A DNA stretch of 64,000 nucleotides from Luzula sylvatica (lineage: Eukaryota > Streptophyta > Magnoliopsida > Poales > Juncaceae). The stretch covers positions 11,282,215-11,346,214 of the forward strand of contig OX326961.1 in assembly GCA_946800325.1 (NCBI GenBank), read 5' to 3'. The notes under the pieces are model-generated. The model had not been told where the DNA came from. It worked only from the letters and a program-made list of their open reading frames with translations, and made no database searches. How positions within the stretch are numbered: the first letter of the stretch is position 1; each line of letters opens with the position of its first letter. Position numbers and translations under genes: made by a program. Positions 60,986-64,000 of this stretch are shown one piece after another.

Positions 60986-61435
60986 AAGTGGGTATGTACG
61001 AAGGTACTTAGTTAGTTAGTTAGTTAATAAGTTAGTTAGTTAGTTAGTTAGTTAGGTTGTTAGTAAATTAGTAGTTAGTTAGTGGGTATGTAGGAAGGTA
61101 GCTAGTTAGTTAGTTAGTTAGTTAGTCAGCTAGTAGTAAGTAAGTTAGTTAGTTAATTAGTTAGTTAGTTAGCTAGCTAGTAGTTAGTTAGTCAGCTGGT
61201 TAGTTAGTTAGTTAGCTATTCATTTAGTTACTTAGTTAGTTAGATAGTCAGTTAGTTAGTTAGTGGGTATGTAGGAAGGTAACTAGTAAGTCAATTAGTT
61301 AGTTAATTAGATAGTTAGTAAGTTAGTTAGTTAGTTAGTTAGGTAATTTTTTAGTTATTTAGTTAGTTAGTTAAATAGCTATTAGTTAGTTAGTTAGGTA
61401 GTTAGTTAGTTAGTGGGTATGTAGGAAGGTAATTA
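60267..61435 (-). repeat. Satellite block F, (TTAG)n, rightmost
   Basis: Last 1.2 kb of the array. Its start (GTTTGTTTGTTAG, TTTGCTAGTAGTTA, AATGGGCATGTAGGAAGG) resembles 25150-25340. It is broken at GGAAGGTAATTA by the CACTA terminus. Whether satellite resumes beyond that element is outside the window. Confidence 0.94.
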
Positions 61436-61715
61436 CACTACAACATACCTGGCCTATTGGGGCGGCCAAAACTGACCCAATAAGGCCTCAAAACCGCCCC
61501 TATAGGTTATTGGGTCGGTGAGGCGACCCTAAATGGGTGTCCCTAAAAGCTGCGTTCCTGTCAGGGGCGGGCCGACCCTATAACGTTTTTGGGGCGGTAT
61601 TTAATGGGGCGGGCCGACCCAATAACCATCAGTCAATTCACAGCAGAAATAGTACTGTCAGTACTGACACGTCAGCTAATGGGGCTGGCCGACCCTAATA
61701 GTATTTATTAATATT
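61436..61715 (+). mobile_element. Left end of a CACTA (EnSpm) transposon
   Basis: CACTACAACATACCTGG starts at 61436, right after satellite, with TTA (61433-61435) as candidate 3-bp target duplication. The next 270 bp hold subterminal repeats: GGGGCGGGCCGACCCTATAA, GGGGCGGGCCGACCCAATAA, GGGGCTGGCCGACCCTAATA and inverted or partial forms (TTGGGTCGG). CACTA elements have such clustered GC-rich subterminal motifs bound by their own protein. The matching right end (ending TTGTAGTG on the + strand) is not in the window, so the element probably continues past 64000. No transposase motif is seen in the available part. Confidence 0.78.
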
Positions 61716-61724
61716 TTTTTAATT

Positions 61725-61727
<3 letters not shown>

Positions 61728-61796
<69 letters not shown>
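61728..61796. repeat. (TA)n microsatellite with short (CA)n tail
   Basis: About 30 uninterrupted TA units followed by a few CA units. Confidence 0.97.
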
Positions 61797-61839
61797 ATAC
61801 ATATTTTTTTAAATCCATGATACAAAATACACAAACATA

Positions 61840-61990
61840 TACTTTCCGACAATACAAATTACAAATACAAAATCAAATTACAAATTACAAACACACATCA
61901 ATAGCAAAAAGTATATCAATAACAAATTACATATATATATATTTTCCGACGATACAAATTACAAATACAAAATCAAATTACAAATTATAA
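61840..61990. repeat. Two-copy direct repeat with TTTCCGACRATACAAATTAC
   Basis: About 55 bp beginning TTTCCGACAATACAAATTAC at about 61842 recurs with one or two changes at about 61943. Low-complexity ACAAATTACAAAT phrases fill both copies. Confidence 0.8.
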
Positions 61991-62900
61991 ATTACCACCT
62001 CCCTCCATGGCCCCTCAGTAGCCAACCACCATCCTCATCATCTTTCAATTAACCCATCTATTCCTAAAATAAAACACAAACAATTAATAAAGAAGAATTT
62101 ACATTTTTACCATTCTAAAACCCAAAAAATTACATTAATCATTCGAAATATAAAAACATCATATTCATCCTTAGGTAATAATTTCAAAAAGAAAAAATTA
62201 TCAGAAAACTGAAAAATTATTTTGTAAAATGTTATATAAAAATGATTAGTACTATAATTACAAAATAAATTAATAGAAGTATTTAACAAAAAATATGTGA
62301 AGAGATACTTAATTAAAACCCTAAAAAAATATTTGAAAACAACAAAAAAGCAATGAAAAAATGACTAAAAAATTAGAAAAAAAAACTGACAGAAAAAGCA
62401 CTAAATTGAAACCCTAATTTTTTTATCATGGCAAATTATTATGCAATCAAGTTTTCAATATATAATTTTAGAGGGGTATTTGTGAAATTATTACTTCTTT
62501 ATTTTGGAAGGAAACGGGATAATGTTATGCGTACCACTGTTTAGACATGTTTGGTAGTTTTAAATCGAGCTCCTTGCCATACAAAATGAAATATCCAGTT
62601 TTGTATACTGAAATAAAAGAATAAACAAAATGATTTGCCAATTTACCAAATTACCCTTTTTGAATATGGAAAATGCAAGACCCGCCTCCAATCCTCCGAG
62701 ACCCATCTCCAGCCCCTTCAAGACCAACCTCCAAAAAAACAGTAAAAAATTCATTCATTTATTAATGAGTAAATAATTAAATTAATATAAAATAAACTGT
62801 CGCGTATATGATTCCTTAATATTAAGCAAACCAAATCCTATATTAATCCTTAATATTTAGTCCTATATTAACCATTAAAATTAAAAAAATTAAAATCAAA
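61991..62900. other. AT-rich DNA, probably inside the CACTA element
   Basis: Poly-A-rich sequence without a supported gene. AGAGGGGTATTTGTGAAATT near 62470 recalls AGAGGGGTATTTGGTC near 922, a common style of plant AT-rich intergenic repeat. Frames 62107-62289 and 62560-62754 have no recognisable content. Confidence 0.4.
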
Positions 62901-62934
62901 GACATGTACATATAACGAGACAGAGAAAACAAAC

Positions 62935-63048
62935 CTGTCGAGATAACTGAGGATTATAAAGAATTTTCTGAACTCTAATTCGCCAAGAGAGAGCATCTCT
63001 GTCCTGGAATTTCTCGCGAGTTGACTCAACAGGGGCATTATGGTCCAT
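62935..63048 (-). CDS. Possible first coding exon (38 aa), unidentified
   Basis: On the minus strand, ATG at 63046-63048 opens a 38-codon stretch starting MDHNAPVESTREKF and ending QLSRQ at a good splice-donor context (CGACAG then GTTTGTTTTC) in phase 0. This stretch is GC-richer than its surroundings, with balanced amino-acid use. The longer frame (62896-63180) reads through AT-rich intron-like DNA on both sides. It could be a first exon of a gene running left, possibly carried by the CACTA element, but no following exon could be identified and I do not recognise the protein. Confidence 0.2.
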
Positions 63049-63125
63049 ATATAAAATAATAATACAAAAATAAATTACAAGACAGTAATTTACATCAAAA
63101 CCCTCCCCCACCCCTTGAAGAATTA

Positions 63126-63221
63126 GTGGCAGAGCTGAGAGCTGGTTGTGACTAGGCGTGGCAGAGTTGAGAGGCGTCAAGACCTAGGCGTGGCAGAGCT
63201 GAGAGATGGTTGTGACTAGCC
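63126..63221. repeat. Three 32-bp tandem repeats
   Basis: GTGGCAGAGCTGAGAG-type units at 63126-63157, 63158-63189 and 63190-63221. The first and third are nearly identical (GTTGTGACTAG), the middle one differs in its second half. No function is seen. Confidence 0.88.
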
Positions 63222-63239
63222 ATGGAGCCATGGACCCAA

Positions 63240-64000
63240 AACCCTCCCCCACTCTCCCACCAGGCCTCCCACATAGACCTGAAATTAAGAAAATATAAAA
63301 GGTAATTTATCAAAATTAATTTTTAAATCTAAAAAATATACGCTTAGCCCAAGTTACCAAGAAAATAAACCATAATACTAGTAATTAACCCTAAAACCTA
63401 AAAGATATTCTGACAACATACTAAATATGTGAATATAAACACTCATTTAAAAATTTAAATCTGCAAAAAACAGTAAAAAAAAAAGTGAAAAAACTGAAGA
63501 AAGAGTGAAAAAACAGTAAAATTTAAATATGTGAATAATATATTAAATTATTTGACAGCAAAAAACAGTTTAAGAAAATAACAGTAAAAAAAGAGAGAAA
63601 ATTAGTAAATAAATTTTTAAAAACTGAAGACATTAAAAACTGTAAAAAAAGAGTATTTAAAAAAAATTGACATTAAAAACTGACAGTACAAATTGACAGT
63701 AAGAATTAATAGTAAAATAAAATTGACAGTAAAAAAAATTGACTGTAAAAATTAACGACCTCAGAAAAATTATGAACTACAAACCCTAAAAAATCCAAGA
63801 AAACAAATAATACAACAATTAGGCAAAATATTACTGAAATTAGTGAAAATAACACATAAATTGCTTGAACGAAACCAATTCCACCAAAATTAGGAAAAAT
63901 ATCACTGAAAATGCTTGAAACTAGTATTTTAATTAATTAGAGAAATAAGAAAATACCATTTAACGGAGAGAAAAGAACCGAGCTCCTACCACCGGCAGAC
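63240..64000. other. AT-rich DNA with ACAGTAAAA-like repeats
   Basis: Irregular repeats of AACAGTAAAAA, AAACTGAAGA and TTGACAGTAA between about 63465 and 63750. No gene supported. Near the end (63960-64000) GC content rises again (ACCGAGCTCCTACCACCGG), which might be another exon or the start of a subterminal region, but it is too short to judge. Confidence 0.4.

Overview
The window looks like heterochromatin of a flowering plant. It has AT-rich unique DNA, plant Ty3/gypsy elements with a TGGYGCCGCTGCCGGGGA primer-binding site, a Ty1/copia element with an initiator-Met-type primer-binding site, a CACTA transposon end and a 171-bp Mutator-like MITE. I cannot name the species. No convincing host gene is present. 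The only long open frames are two gag-like frames of non-autonomous gypsy elements, both on the minus strand.

Layout: 1-4408 is AT-rich DNA with a possible untranslated first exon (minus strand), a MITE and diverged repeats. From 4409 to 61435 the window is one very large tetranucleotide satellite, (CTAA)n on the + strand in the left part and (TTAG)n in the right part, interrupted by transposable elements. Satellite blocks are 4409-10440, 16152-29194, 34812-43624, 53638-58202 and 60267-61435, about 33.6 kb or just over half the window. Insertions are: a gypsy element with eroded ends (10441-16151), an intact gypsy element with 5-bp target duplication ATAAG (29195-34811), a 10-kb copia element with target duplication AGTTA (43625-53637) carrying a nested solo gypsy LTR (50738-52266, target duplication CCTTT), a 5'-truncated copy of the same copia family (58203-60266), and the left end of a CACTA element starting at 61436. 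After that come AT-rich DNA, a (TA)n run and a small tandem repeat to the window end.

The satellite is not a plain microsatellite. Runs of TTAG are punctuated by about 20-bp variant words of the type GTGGGTATGTAGGAAGGTAG. Six word variants recur in the same order in cassettes of about 430-475 bp at several places, on either strand. These sit inside larger tandem duplications with periods near 3.35, 2.44 and 2.18 kb. The array flips polarity at about 19,706, 20,077 and 23,650.

The duplicated units preserve empty sites of the intact gypsy element and of the copia element, and the truncated copia copy preserves the empty site of the solo LTR, so the order of events can be read from the window itself. 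By hand count the LTR pairs differ by about 0.6% (first gypsy), 1.1% (second gypsy) and 2.8% (copia). The copia pol is shattered although its LTRs are 97% alike, which suggests it moved as an already dead, trans-mobilised copy. All percentages are eye counts, not alignments.
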